From assembly GCA_034412795.1 (NCBI GenBank), contig DAOUMD010000212.1, positions 1 to 64,000 on the forward strand: a stretch of DNA of 64,000 nt, read 5' to 3'. The translations under genes were made by a program, and so were the position numbers. This document shows positions 8,550-16,559 of this stretch, one piece after another. Numbering within the stretch: the stretch's first letter is position 1; every line of letters starts with the position of its first letter. Origin of the DNA: JAUVPY01 sp034412795 (GTDB lineage Bacteria; Chloroflexota; Anaerolineae; 4572-78; NAK82). The notes beneath the pieces were generated by a model. That model saw only the letters and a list, made by a program, of their open reading frames with translations, was not told the DNA's origin and did no database searches.

Positions 8550-9671
8550 ATGCGTGAATTCACAGATGGATCCACCGCCATCGTGCGTGGCGCTTTGGCC
8601 GCCGGCTGTACCTTCTTTGCCGGCTATCCGATCACCCCGGCTTCGCCCATCCTGGTGGCTATGCTGCGTGAGTTACCCAAAGTAGGCGGCGTGGCCATCC
8701 AGGCCGAAGACGAGCTGGCATCTATTGGAATGTGCATCGGCGCGGTGATGTCCGGCGCCCGGGCACTGACCGCCACCAGCGGCCCTGGCATCAGCCTGTA
8801 CAGTGAAAATATCGGGTTGGCAATTATGGGCGAGGTGCCACTGGTCATCGTGGATGTGCAGCGCCTGGGACCATCCACGGGCGGGGCAACCACTGTCGGC
8901 CAGGGCGACGTGCAGTTCGTGCGCTGGGGCACGGCTGGTGGCTACCCGATTATCACCCTGGCACCTTCTTCGATCCCCGAATGTTACAACCTGACTATGA
9001 AAGCCTTCGACCTGGCCGAGCGCTTCCGCTGCCCCGTCTTCCTGCTGACCGACAAAGAACTGAATATGACGATGAATACCGTAGACCTGTACCAATATCA
9101 GGACATCCCGGTGCGAGGGAGAAAAACCTATAGGGCGGAGAATGGTCGAGAAGGGGCCTTTGCGCCATACCGCTACCAACCGCCAGGCGGTGTGCCGCCC
9201 ATGGCCCACTACGGCGAAGATATGGTCGTTCGCTTCACCGGCTCCACCCACGACGAGCAGGCCTTCATCACCAAACATCCGCCCACGGTAGACGCCCTGA
9301 ACCGGCACCTGGCGGCCAAGATCGAGGAACACCTGGACGAGATCGAGTTGGTCAGGGCAGACCTGGAACCAGGAGCTAAGACGTTGCTGATCAGCTACGG
9401 CGTGACGGCGCGCGCCATGTGCGAGGCCGTGCACAGGACGAGAGAACAAGGTAAAAGAGTATCGGCGTTGACGATCCACGGCTTGTGGCCGGTGCCGGAG
9501 ACGGCCATCCAGTCCGCCTTAGAGGACATCGAGCGGGTTGTGGTGGCCGAGTTGAACTTGGGCCAGTACCGGCGCGAGATCCAGCGTTTCGTCCGCGACC
9601 GGGAAATCGTGGGCCTCAACCGCGTGGATGGCGAATTGATCTCGCCAGATCAGTTTCTGGGGGTGATCTGA
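8550..9671 (+). CDS. 2-oxoacid:ferredoxin oxidoreductase, alpha subunit
   Basis: The 373-residue alpha subunit (pyrimidine-binding and transketolase-C-like domains) of the POR/KOR family, which oxidatively decarboxylates a 2-oxoacid to acyl-CoA and reduces ferredoxin. Signature regions: 'AAGCTFFAGYPITPASPI' near the N-terminus, 'SGPGISLYSENIGLAIMGEVPLV', 'GPSTGG', and 'EDIERVVVAELNLGQYRREIQ' at the C-terminus. This looks most like 2-oxoglutarate (KorA-type) enzymes; substrate choice is not certain. A ribosome-binding site (AGGAG) lies inside the end of hutI. It overlaps the next gene at TGATG, implying translational coupling. Confidence 0.88.
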   Translation: MREFTDGSTAIVRGALAAGCTFFAGYPITPASPILVAMLRELPKVGGVAIQAEDELASIGMCIGAVMSGARALTATSGPGISLYSENIGLAIMGEVPLVIVDVQRLGPSTGGATTVGQGDVQFVRWGTAGGYPIITLAPSSIPECYNLTMKAFDLAERFRCPVFLLTDKELNMTMNTVDLYQYQDIPVRGRKTYRAENGREGAFAPYRYQPPGGVPPMAHYGEDMVVRFTGSTHDEQAFITKHPPTVDALNRHLAAKIEEHLDEIELVRADLEPGAKTLLISYGVTARAMCEAVHRTREQGKRVSALTIHGLWPVPETAIQSALEDIERVVVAELNLGQYRREIQRFVRDREIVGLNRVDGELISPDQFLGVI

Positions 9672-11011
9672 TGACGGCCGCACCTATTACTATCACGCAT
9701 CTGGAAACTTATCGTAACCAGTCGCCATATCCCTTTTGCCCCGGCTGCGGCCACGGTTTTATTTTAGACCATCTCAACCAGGCGCTGGTCAAGCTACAAC
9801 TCGACCCGCGCCAGGTGGTCATCGTCAGCGACATCGGCTGTGTGGGGTTGTCGGACCAATATTTTACCACCAGCGCCTTTCACGGCCTGCACGGACGCAG
9901 TACCACCTACGCCACGGGCATCAAGCTGGCCCGGCCCGATCTCAAGGTGATCGTGCTGATGGGCGACGGCGGCACTGGCATTGGCGGCACCCACCTCATC
10001 AGCGCTGCCCGGCGCAACATCGGCATCAGCGTACTGGTGTTCAACAACTTCAATTTCGGTATGACCGGCGGCCAGCACTCCACGACCACACCCACCAGGG
10101 CCATCACCTCGACGACGCGGACCGGCAATCTGGAGCGCCCCCTGGACATCTGCACCACCGTCGCCGCCAACGGCGCCAGTTATGTCTACCGAGGTACCAA
10201 CTTTGACAAAGACTTGCCGGAGCGTTTGGCCGAGGCCATCCAAAACGAGGGCTTTTCGCTGCTCGACATCTGGGAGCTGTGCACCGCCTATTACGTGCCC
10301 AACAACCAGTTCTCGCGCAAGGCGCTGATGGGCACTCTGGAACAGCTAGGATTCCCCACCGGCGCGTTGCATCGGAGGAAGTATCCTGAATACGCGGCTG
10401 CCTATCGCCAACTCCACGCGGATATACTGGGGACCCCCACCCTCTCAGCTCAGCCGATTGAGCCCAGGTTTGGGAATGCGCTCGACCGCCGCTTTAACCT
10501 AGTCGTGGCTGGATCAGCCGGCGGAAAAGTGCGCTCGGCGGTTCGGATGTTGGGGATGGCAGCGCTCCTGTCCGGATTGCGGGCGGCGCAGCGAGATGAT
10601 TATCCGATCACCATCAAAAGTGGGCATAGCGTTTCAGAGTTGGTGCTCAGCCCGGATGAAATCTATTACACCGGCATCCGCCGGCCTGATGCCTTGCTCG
10701 TCCTAACTCAGGACGGATACCAAAAGGTCAACCATTACCTGCCCTTGATGACCGAGGATGATTTGGTTTTCGTCACCCCACCTTTCGCCGGCGTAGAAAC
10801 ACAGGCCCAGGTGGGAGTGATTGACCTCGGCCGCTCCCTCCTCCGCGTGTCGCGGACCAGCACCACGTTGGCCACCCTGGCCGCCATGCTAAAACAACTC
10901 GATTTGTTCCCCCCTCAGGCCTTGGAAGAAGCCGCTCGACTTGGGCGGAAGCAGTTTGTGGACGAAAACCTGAAAGCCATCGCCGCCGGCTTTGCCCTGG
11001 CGGATGGGTGA
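9671..11011 (+). CDS. 2-oxoacid:ferredoxin oxidoreductase, fused beta-gamma subunit
   Basis: About 446 residues. Residues ~1-265 form the TPP-binding beta subunit: 'FCPGCGHG' (first cluster cysteines), 'SDIGCVG', the TPP motif 'GDGGTGIGGTHLISAARRN' and 'NFNFGMTGGQHS'. Residues ~275-440 are a POR gamma domain ('VVAGSAGGKVRSAVRMLGMAALLSGL', 'PDALLVLTQDGYQKV'), which is a separate subunit or fused to alpha in most family members. The start is the ATG at 9671, overlapping the alpha stop; the upstream extension of the ORF merely reads through korA in another frame. The complex acts in the cytoplasm with ferredoxin. No ferredoxin-like delta subunit is adjacent. Confidence 0.87.
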   Translation: MTAAPITITHLETYRNQSPYPFCPGCGHGFILDHLNQALVKLQLDPRQVVIVSDIGCVGLSDQYFTTSAFHGLHGRSTTYATGIKLARPDLKVIVLMGDGGTGIGGTHLISAARRNIGISVLVFNNFNFGMTGGQHSTTTPTRAITSTTRTGNLERPLDICTTVAANGASYVYRGTNFDKDLPERLAEAIQNEGFSLLDIWELCTAYYVPNNQFSRKALMGTLEQLGFPTGALHRRKYPEYAAAYRQLHADILGTPTLSAQPIEPRFGNALDRRFNLVVAGSAGGKVRSAVRMLGMAALLSGLRAAQRDDYPITIKSGHSVSELVLSPDEIYYTGIRRPDALLVLTQDGYQKVNHYLPLMTEDDLVFVTPPFAGVETQAQVGVIDLGRSLLRVSRTSTTLATLAAMLKQLDLFPPQALEEAARLGRKQFVDENLKAIAAGFALADG

Positions 11012-11085
11012 GGCTCAGCTCCCAAAACCAACCTATACATTTGGACAGGTCTGCACCTGACCTTTTGGCTAGGCCAAAGGATAAT

Positions 11086-11128
11086 CCAAAGACTATCCTT
11101 TTGACTGGTGCAAAAGGATAGTCTTTGG
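11086..11128. repeat. Perfect 18-bp inverted repeat
   Basis: The 18 bases at 11086-11103 (beginning CCAAAGACTATCC) are exactly complementary to 11111-11128, with a 7-nt loop. It lies 75 nt after the korB stop and may terminate the hutI-kor operon, although no long T-run follows. Confidence 0.8.
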
Positions 11129-11176
11129 GTTATACTGATAATAACTCAGGGTGCCCAAAAGCACCCTGATATCGCC

Positions 11177-11297
11177 AGACTTCGGAAGTCTTGGGATGGG
11201 GCCTTCGGAATCAGATGGGATTAGTATATTGGGTCAGGCCTTGGCGTTTGAGGTACTCATCCCTACAGGAGACTTATACCTGAGACTTCCGAAGTCT
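11177..11297. repeat. Two inverted copies of a 15-nt near-palindrome
   Basis: AGACTTCGGAAGTCT (11177-11191) recurs as its reverse complement AGACTTCCGAAGTCT (11283-11297). Each forms a 7-bp hairpin by itself. The right copy precedes TATTTTT and resembles an intrinsic terminator. Confidence 0.7.
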
Positions 11298-11481
11298 TAT
11301 TTTTGACTCCTCCCTACCGGACACTATTTCCCCAGCTACTATCAGATGGCCAGGCCCATACTGGCCCAAGAGTTGCTTGCAGACGCGCATAGCCCCTCGC
11401 GTCGTTGTCCAACCGGACACTCCCGTGATGCCGGTCAGATTGCGCGACCAGCCAGGCTATGTCATAATGCACCTGTTCAGT

Positions 11482-11546
11482 ATCTTCTCAATAATTCGGG
11501 GTAGGCCCAAGGGTGGACACCCAGGTTCGTCCCTTTTTGAGAAGAT
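11482..11546 (+). repeat. Dispersed hairpin element, copy A
   Basis: Ends are ATCTTCTCAA (11482-11491) and TTGAGAAGAT (11537-11546), perfect 10-bp terminal inverted repeats. The first 24 nt are identical to the reverse complement of 52284-52307, at the end of copy B. The centres differ. The 65-bp length and lack of coding suggest a MITE- or REP-like element. Confidence 0.75.
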
Positions 11547-11603
11547 GCCCTACATTTGGACCTTACGTACTTATGTAACCCACCTGCAAAGAAAGGGAAG
11601 CCC

Positions 11604-12695
11604 ATGACTGAATTCGAGAGCCGAACCGAGAACCTGCGGGCCAACATGCAAGACGAGGGTGTTGATCTGATCGCAGTTGGACCGACAGCCAATATGCGCT
11701 ACCTGGCCGGCTTTGTGCCCCACCCCGACGAGCGGCTGTGCCTGTTGCTCATCTCGTCCCAGGCAACGCACGCGGTGGTCCCCAAGCTGAACGCCGAGGA
11801 ATGGTCGGCGCACATCGACCTGCCCCTCCACACCTGGGCCGACGATGAAGGGCCGGGTGAGGCATTAAAGGCCGCCCTGTCCGGCATGCCCCAGGTCAAG
11901 AAGCTGGCGATAGACGGCGCCATGCGGGCTGATTTTCTGCTGCCTTTGATGGGAGCGACGCGGCCAGGAGCCACCATCCCGGTTGAAGCGCTCATCGCCC
12001 CTTTGCGGGCGCGAAAGTCAGCCGAGGAGGTCGAAGGGCTGGCCCGGGCCGCAGCCCAGGCCGATCGCGCTATGGCGGCGGCGATGGATGCCTGCCGGCC
12101 GGGTGTGAGCGAGACCGAAGTAGCCTGGGCCGCCGAGGAAGCCTTCCGGCTGGACGGTGCTGAAGAGGTGTGCTTCACGCTGGCGGGATCGGGCCCGAAT
12201 GGCGCCTATCCGCACCATCACAGCGGCGCGCGCCTATTGCAGGAGGGTGATGCAATCGTCCTGGACATCGGCGCCTCGCTGGATGGCTATAAGTCAGATA
12301 TCACGCGCATGGTCTTTCTGGGCCAGCCACCGGCCGAGTTTCTGGAGGCATACGACGCCGTGCTGGAAGCCAACACACGCGGGCGGGGGGCGGTCAAGCC
12401 GGGGGTAACGGCCCAAGAGGTGGATCAGGCCGCCCGAAGCACTCTGGAGGCGCGCGGCTATGGCGAATATTTCATCCACCGCACCGGCCACGGCCTGGGG
12501 TTAGAAGGACACGAACCACCGTACATTATGGCCGGTAACCAGCAGCCCCTGGAGATAGGCATGGCGTTTAGCGTCGAGCCGGGCGTCTATTTCCCCGGCC
12601 AATTCGGGATACGCATCGAAGATATTGTGGTTGTCACGGAGGAGGGGGCGCGAACCCTGACCGGGTTTGATCACCAGTTAGTGGTCAAACGCTGA
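11604..12695 (+). CDS. Xaa-Pro peptidase family M24
   Basis: A 363-residue pita-bread metallopeptidase with a creatinase-like N-terminal domain (residues 1-~130) and a C-terminal catalytic domain. Metal ligands sit in 'VLDIGASLDGYKSDITR' (two Asp), 'HRTGHGLGLEGHE' (His), 'FSVEPGVYF' (Glu) and 'GIRIEDIVVVTEEG' (Glu). It removes N-terminal residues preceding proline or acts on proline dipeptides; whether it is an aminopeptidase P or a prolidase cannot be decided. The ATG at 11604 is chosen because it follows GAAAGGGAAG; the longer TTG reading starting at 11556 lacks a site. It has no signal peptide, so it is cytoplasmic. It appears monocistronic. Confidence 0.88.
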   Translation: MTEFESRTENLRANMQDEGVDLIAVGPTANMRYLAGFVPHPDERLCLLLISSQATHAVVPKLNAEEWSAHIDLPLHTWADDEGPGEALKAALSGMPQVKKLAIDGAMRADFLLPLMGATRPGATIPVEALIAPLRARKSAEEVEGLARAAAQADRAMAAAMDACRPGVSETEVAWAAEEAFRLDGAEEVCFTLAGSGPNGAYPHHHSGARLLQEGDAIVLDIGASLDGYKSDITRMVFLGQPPAEFLEAYDAVLEANTRGRGAVKPGVTAQEVDQAARSTLEARGYGEYFIHRTGHGLGLEGHEPPYIMAGNQQPLEIGMAFSVEPGVYFPGQFGIRIEDIVVVTEEGARTLTGFDHQLVVKR

Positions 12696-12728
12696 GGGGT
12701 AGTCTGGGTCCAATTGGCAGGTTCTATC

Positions 12729-14249
12729 TCACCTTGTTTCCTTCAAGACGACCGGGAGATAGACGCTTTCCAGATAAAACGCTGGTATCTGGACTCGCAC
12801 GCCCCAGACGTCAAAGTCCTGAGCCGGTCGATTGATGGGGTGTTTACCGTACACTATCATATAATCGGCCTTGCCAGCTCCACCCCTTGGATTCGTTGCC
12901 ATAGCTATCGAGATTTGATCATCATTGTCATAATCTACAGAGCTTCCCACGCCGGGGTCGCCCTGGGGTGATCCGTCCAAGTTCAACAACTGCCCGTCAC
13001 TGGCTATCCGTTGGACAAGCGCGAAGGAAAGGTATCCCCATACTGACTCAAGATAACTTGTCATTCCCACCATATATTCTCGAGCATTGCTGATATAGTC
13101 TGCTGACAGGAAGCCAGTAGGAGGTTGACCAGCGTGTGACTGAGCAAAGGACATTTCGGCTATGACGAACGGCGTTCCCGGAGCTTCACCGGTCGGCACC
13201 AATAGCCCAATTAATGACCAGATCACTGCGCTGTCCTGAACTTCGCGGGCGAACCAAGTTGTCAGGAAATGACTGTCACCTCCGGCTACGACAGGCCTGG
13301 GGGTCCAGGTGGCCGATGTATCGTAATTGGTGTAGTCGCCGCCTGTGGCCAGGGAGATATCTCCCTCCGTGATCATCATATCGCTTCCCAGTCGCTGGGC
13401 ATAGACATCAAAACGATATGCCTGCCCACCGGCGTTGCGTCGATCCTCCCACACCGCCAGATATTGGTTCAACCCGGCGCTGTAGGCCAGACGAGGGCGG
13501 AAGGCGCCAGGATTCCCGTCTGACACAATCAGGGGAGTGCCCCCAACCGGCTCGTCCCCATTGAAATAGAATTCCAGCGCTTTAATGCGACTCGTGCTGG
13601 AAGCATTGTTGCCACAATCGTCTGTTTGAACACCGAAGGAAGTCGGCGGTAGATAGTCATCGCCTTCCACATAGGTGAGGGCAAAACGCTGACGCACCGA
13701 ATTGTAAACCAAGCTTGGCGAATGGCTATGCCCACTCGCAGAGACCAATACGCGGTCGGAGCGGGGAGACGTATCGACAACACGCTGCACGTAGATCCGG
13801 CACGGGGTGCCACGGGCCGTCCAGGCGACAGTAAACTCACCATTTCCGGCGGCGACGGTCGGGAATCCGCTACGAGCTACGGTATTATTATCTGAAATGC
13901 GGAACTCGCTGCCGAAGGGTCGGCCGGTCGAGTCGAGAAATACGCCATAAACGTCAAAACCGGCAGATGACGACTGGGCATTTCTTAAGGTCATCCAGAC
14001 TGCCAGGTAGTGCTGGGTCATGGGATCGTAGGCGACGACGGGATAGATATCCACGGCTCTCTCATCACTACCGGTTGCCCCTCCCACTCGATTCGGTGAG
14101 AGGATTTTGGCCTGACCGTTGGTAGTCGTGGCAGCTATGCCCACACCGGTGGCCAAAGCCAGAACGGTGAGGCCAGTTGCAAACAACGCTACCCACAGAT
14201 TCAACGGACGTACTTGGCGACTAAGCAACCCTGGACGGTTTGGTTTCAT
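12729..14249 (-). CDS. Secreted propeller-like protein with C-terminal YLP tail
   Basis: A 506-residue exported protein. A signal peptide follows a basic N-terminus (hydrophobic core ~18-40, 'LWVALFATGLTVLALATGVGIA'). Several ~60-residue repeats of the 'YLAVWMTLRNAQSS..FDVYGVFLDSTG' and 'YLAVWEDRRN..FDVYAQRL' kind alternate with 'RPRLAYSAGLNQ'-like segments, a pattern common in bacterial secreted propellers. It ends 'YLESVYLPVVLKETR', matching the tail of three other secreted proteins in this window. No catalytic motif is seen. It is convergent with the M24 gene and separated from it by only 33 nt. Confidence 0.72.
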   Translation of the reverse strand: MKPNRPGLLSRQVRPLNLWVALFATGLTVLALATGVGIAATTTNGQAKILSPNRVGGATGSDERAVDIYPVVAYDPMTQHYLAVWMTLRNAQSSSAGFDVYGVFLDSTGRPFGSEFRISDNNTVARSGFPTVAAGNGEFTVAWTARGTPCRIYVQRVVDTSPRSDRVLVSASGHSHSPSLVYNSVRQRFALTYVEGDDYLPPTSFGVQTDDCGNNASSTSRIKALEFYFNGDEPVGGTPLIVSDGNPGAFRPRLAYSAGLNQYLAVWEDRRNAGGQAYRFDVYAQRLGSDMMITEGDISLATGGDYTNYDTSATWTPRPVVAGGDSHFLTTWFAREVQDSAVIWSLIGLLVPTGEAPGTPFVIAEMSFAQSHAGQPPTGFLSADYISNAREYMVGMTSYLESVWGYLSFALVQRIASDGQLLNLDGSPQGDPGVGSSVDYDNDDQISIAMATNPRGGAGKADYMIVYGKHPINRPAQDFDVWGVRVQIPAFYLESVYLPVVLKETR

Positions 14250-14356
14250 TTGTCCCTTCCACTCTGCAATTACCGCTGATTAGGCTGTATGGCCTTGAAG
14301 CTTCACATAAGATGAGTGAAACATATCCGGGGTGTAGCACCCTTAACACGTCTTCT

Positions 14357-16546
14357 TTAGCGATTTCTCATTATGGCATAATGAGCGATGGCTTCTAGCA
14401 CTTCCTGGATTTGTGGGATAGCCTTGGCTAGTTGAACAGCTTCGTCTGTCAACGAGTAGGCAGCCGCCTCAGCATGGGCGAGCGAACCGGTTTCCTGCAA
14501 TAATTCAGCTAGTTCGCTACCACTCACTTCCTGTCCCTTTAAGAACCGCCAGATGAGCTTCCGACCGAGGTCATCACTGTGCTGGAAAGCATGTATCAGG
14601 GGGAGAGTGGGCCGGCGGTCTATGGAACAGCCATTGAGCGAGACATTCGCGAAGTCGAGTAAGTCATCCCTAATCTGGAAAGCGCGGCCCACACACTCCC
14701 CGTAACGTGCCAGCGCTTCCAACAGCAGTTTGTCACCTCCAGCCAGCGCTGCGCCTGCCTTTAATGCCCCCGCAATAGCCGCTGCTGTTTTGCTGGCCAT
14801 TAACCGGTCATACATCTCCTCATTGAACCTCTCTTCTGCCCACGACCCCACATCCTGGAATTGCCCCGTACAAGCGCGGATACCGCTCTCTGCACCGATG
14901 ATGAATGCCTCTACCACGTTCACAGCGGGACTCGTGGTGCGGCTCTCAGCTAGTAAGCGAAAGGCTTTGGCAATAAGGTAATCCCCTATTACGATGGCCC
15001 GCGACATGCCCAACATTGTGTGCAGTGCCGGCAGACCTCGCCTTGTATTTGCGTTGTCCATTATATCGTCGTGAATAAGTGAAGCGGCGTGAACCAATTC
15101 AATGCCTGCGGCGGCGGCCAATACTTGGACAGGATCACCGCCAGCCGCTTGGCAGCCAAGAAATACCAATAAGGCACGCAGCATTTTGCCTCGCCCAACC
15201 ATTTTCAGGGCAGATAGTGAAGGTGTATCCAGGCTGACCTGCGCCAGCATGTAGGTGCGGCACTGGTCAATTAGTGGTCGATAAGCATTGATTATGAAGA
15301 GAGATCTAGCCAACGAGCGCCCATTATCGTTACGCAGCGCCTCTCCTAACAGAACAATGCCATCACGTGGCCGCTCGTCCACGATGGAAGTAATAAGCGC
15401 ATCCCTGATACGCACGTCAGCTCGAGACTTCTGAACAACCGCTTCCAGCACCTTGGGATGGGCTAGCCGTACCATCAACTCGCGTGTATCCTCAAAGTAG
15501 CTAGCATACCTATCCCGCAAGACGTCGTCGTACCGACGCAGCCGGTCACCGGAGAGGTCGCCAGCTCGCAGGGCTTCACTGGCGACTTCGGCGGCTAGTT
15601 GACCACTCTCCAAAGCCATACCAATGCCTTCACCAGTGACTGGGTCCACTAAACCAGCCGCCTCGCCCACAACCAACACACCAGAGGCATACGTAGGAAC
15701 GGCAGGAAAGTCGGTGCGTAACGGATAGCCTTGAGGGCGACCAAGGAGTTGTCCACCAGACAGCCGGCTACTTCGTAGCAATCGGTCGAATGCTGCTCGC
15801 AACTGCTGATTTCCATTGGGAGTATTCATACCGTTCATCATCGTAAGGCCCACTCCCACGTTGGCCGTCCCATCTCCGATAGGAAAGACCCAGGCATAGC
15901 CCGGTAGCAACTCCCGGTCCAGATAGATCTCGAGGTAGTCATCGAGCCCCTGGAGGCCGGCCAGATATGCTCGCAGTGCTAGTGCCTCAGGCTTATCCTT
16001 ATCCGATAGGCCCAGAGCTTGTACCAGCGTGCGGTTGGCGCCAGTAGCGACAACTAGTAATTGTGCCTCGATGGTCAGTGGATGCTTGTCGTAACGGCCA
16101 CACAAGCCGACCAGGCATCTTTTGTTACGAGAAGGCGACAGAGTAGTGACGCCGGACAGAAAGCGAACTCCTGCGGAGATGGCTTGCAGGCGTAAGGCGT
16201 CGTCCAGATCGCGGCGGGGGATAACCAAACCGGGACGGGATTCTCCATCATCGTCGGCTCGCAAGTGGATAAGAGAGGAAGAACCATCGTAGGCGATAAT
16301 ACGTACTCCAGCAAAGGTCCGACCACGCTTGAGTAGGGAAGCGGCCAGTCCCATTGACTCCAGCATATCAACAACCTGCGGCGTGAGGCCGTCACCACAG
16401 GGTTTGTTACGCGGAAAGTGTGCTTTATCAACCAGCAACACGTCGATGCCAGATCGAGCAAGCCAGTATGCTGCCGATGAACCGCCTGGCCCTGCACCGA
16501 CGACCACTACACCGCAACGGATATGTTGTTCTCGCTCCTCAGACAT
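14357..16546 (-). CDS. Geranylgeranyl-reductase-type flavoprotein fused to polyprenyl diphosphate synthase
   Basis: A 729-residue two-enzyme fusion. Residues ~10-390 form an FAD-dependent geranylgeranyl reductase: dinucleotide site 'VVVVGAGPGGSSAAYWLA', the family motif 'PRNKPCGDGL', and 'VVGEAAGLVDPVTGEGIGMALESG'. Residues ~400-729 form a trans-isoprenyl diphosphate synthase: 'GKMLRALLV', first Asp-rich motif 'HDDIMDNANTRRG', 'GDYLIAKAF', and second Asp-rich motif 'FQIRDDLLDF'. After that motif the usual Gly-Lys-rich loop is short and lacks the normal lysines ('SIDRRPTLPL'). A single protein could make and saturate a polyprenyl chain for membrane lipids, quinones or carriers (inference). The start has no strong ribosome-binding site; it begins 13 nt after the M4 peptidase stop, so cotranscription is likely. 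Confidence 0.85.
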   Translation of the reverse strand: MSEEREQHIRCGVVVVGAGPGGSSAAYWLARSGIDVLLVDKAHFPRNKPCGDGLTPQVVDMLESMGLAASLLKRGRTFAGVRIIAYDGSSSLIHLRADDDGESRPGLVIPRRDLDDALRLQAISAGVRFLSGVTTLSPSRNKRCLVGLCGRYDKHPLTIEAQLLVVATGANRTLVQALGLSDKDKPEALALRAYLAGLQGLDDYLEIYLDRELLPGYAWVFPIGDGTANVGVGLTMMNGMNTPNGNQQLRAAFDRLLRSSRLSGGQLLGRPQGYPLRTDFPAVPTYASGVLVVGEAAGLVDPVTGEGIGMALESGQLAAEVASEALRAGDLSGDRLRRYDDVLRDRYASYFEDTRELMVRLAHPKVLEAVVQKSRADVRIRDALITSIVDERPRDGIVLLGEALRNDNGRSLARSLFIINAYRPLIDQCRTYMLAQVSLDTPSLSALKMVGRGKMLRALLVFLGCQAAGGDPVQVLAAAAGIELVHAASLIHDDIMDNANTRRGLPALHTMLGMSRAIVIGDYLIAKAFRLLAESRTTSPAVNVVEAFIIGAESGIRACTGQFQDVGSWAEERFNEEMYDRLMASKTAAAIAGALKAGAALAGGDKLLLEALARYGECVGRAFQIRDDLLDFANVSLNGCSIDRRPTLPLIHAFQHSDDLGRKLIWRFLKGQEVSGSELAELLQETGSLAHAEAAAYSLTDEAVQLAKAIPQIQEVLEAIAHYAIMRNR

Positions 16547-16559
16547 GTTAGCCCGGCAG

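Larger units (their letters stand above)
11012..11603. other. Gene-free region rich in hairpins
   Basis: This 592-nt spacer has no supportable ORF. It holds, in order: a perfect 18-bp stem (11086-11128), an 8-bp hairpin CAGGGTGC/GCACCCTG (11147-11168), two inverted copies of a 15-nt near-palindrome (11177-11191 and 11283-11297, the latter followed by TATTTTT and plausibly a terminator), and the dispersed hairpin element at 11482-11546. The ribosome-binding site GAAAGGGAAG (11591-11600) serves the M24 peptidase. Confidence 0.7.

Noticed and set aside
9485..9670. N-terminal extension of the korB frame
   Set aside because: It overlaps korA in another frame; the ATG at 9671 overlapping the korA stop is the natural start.
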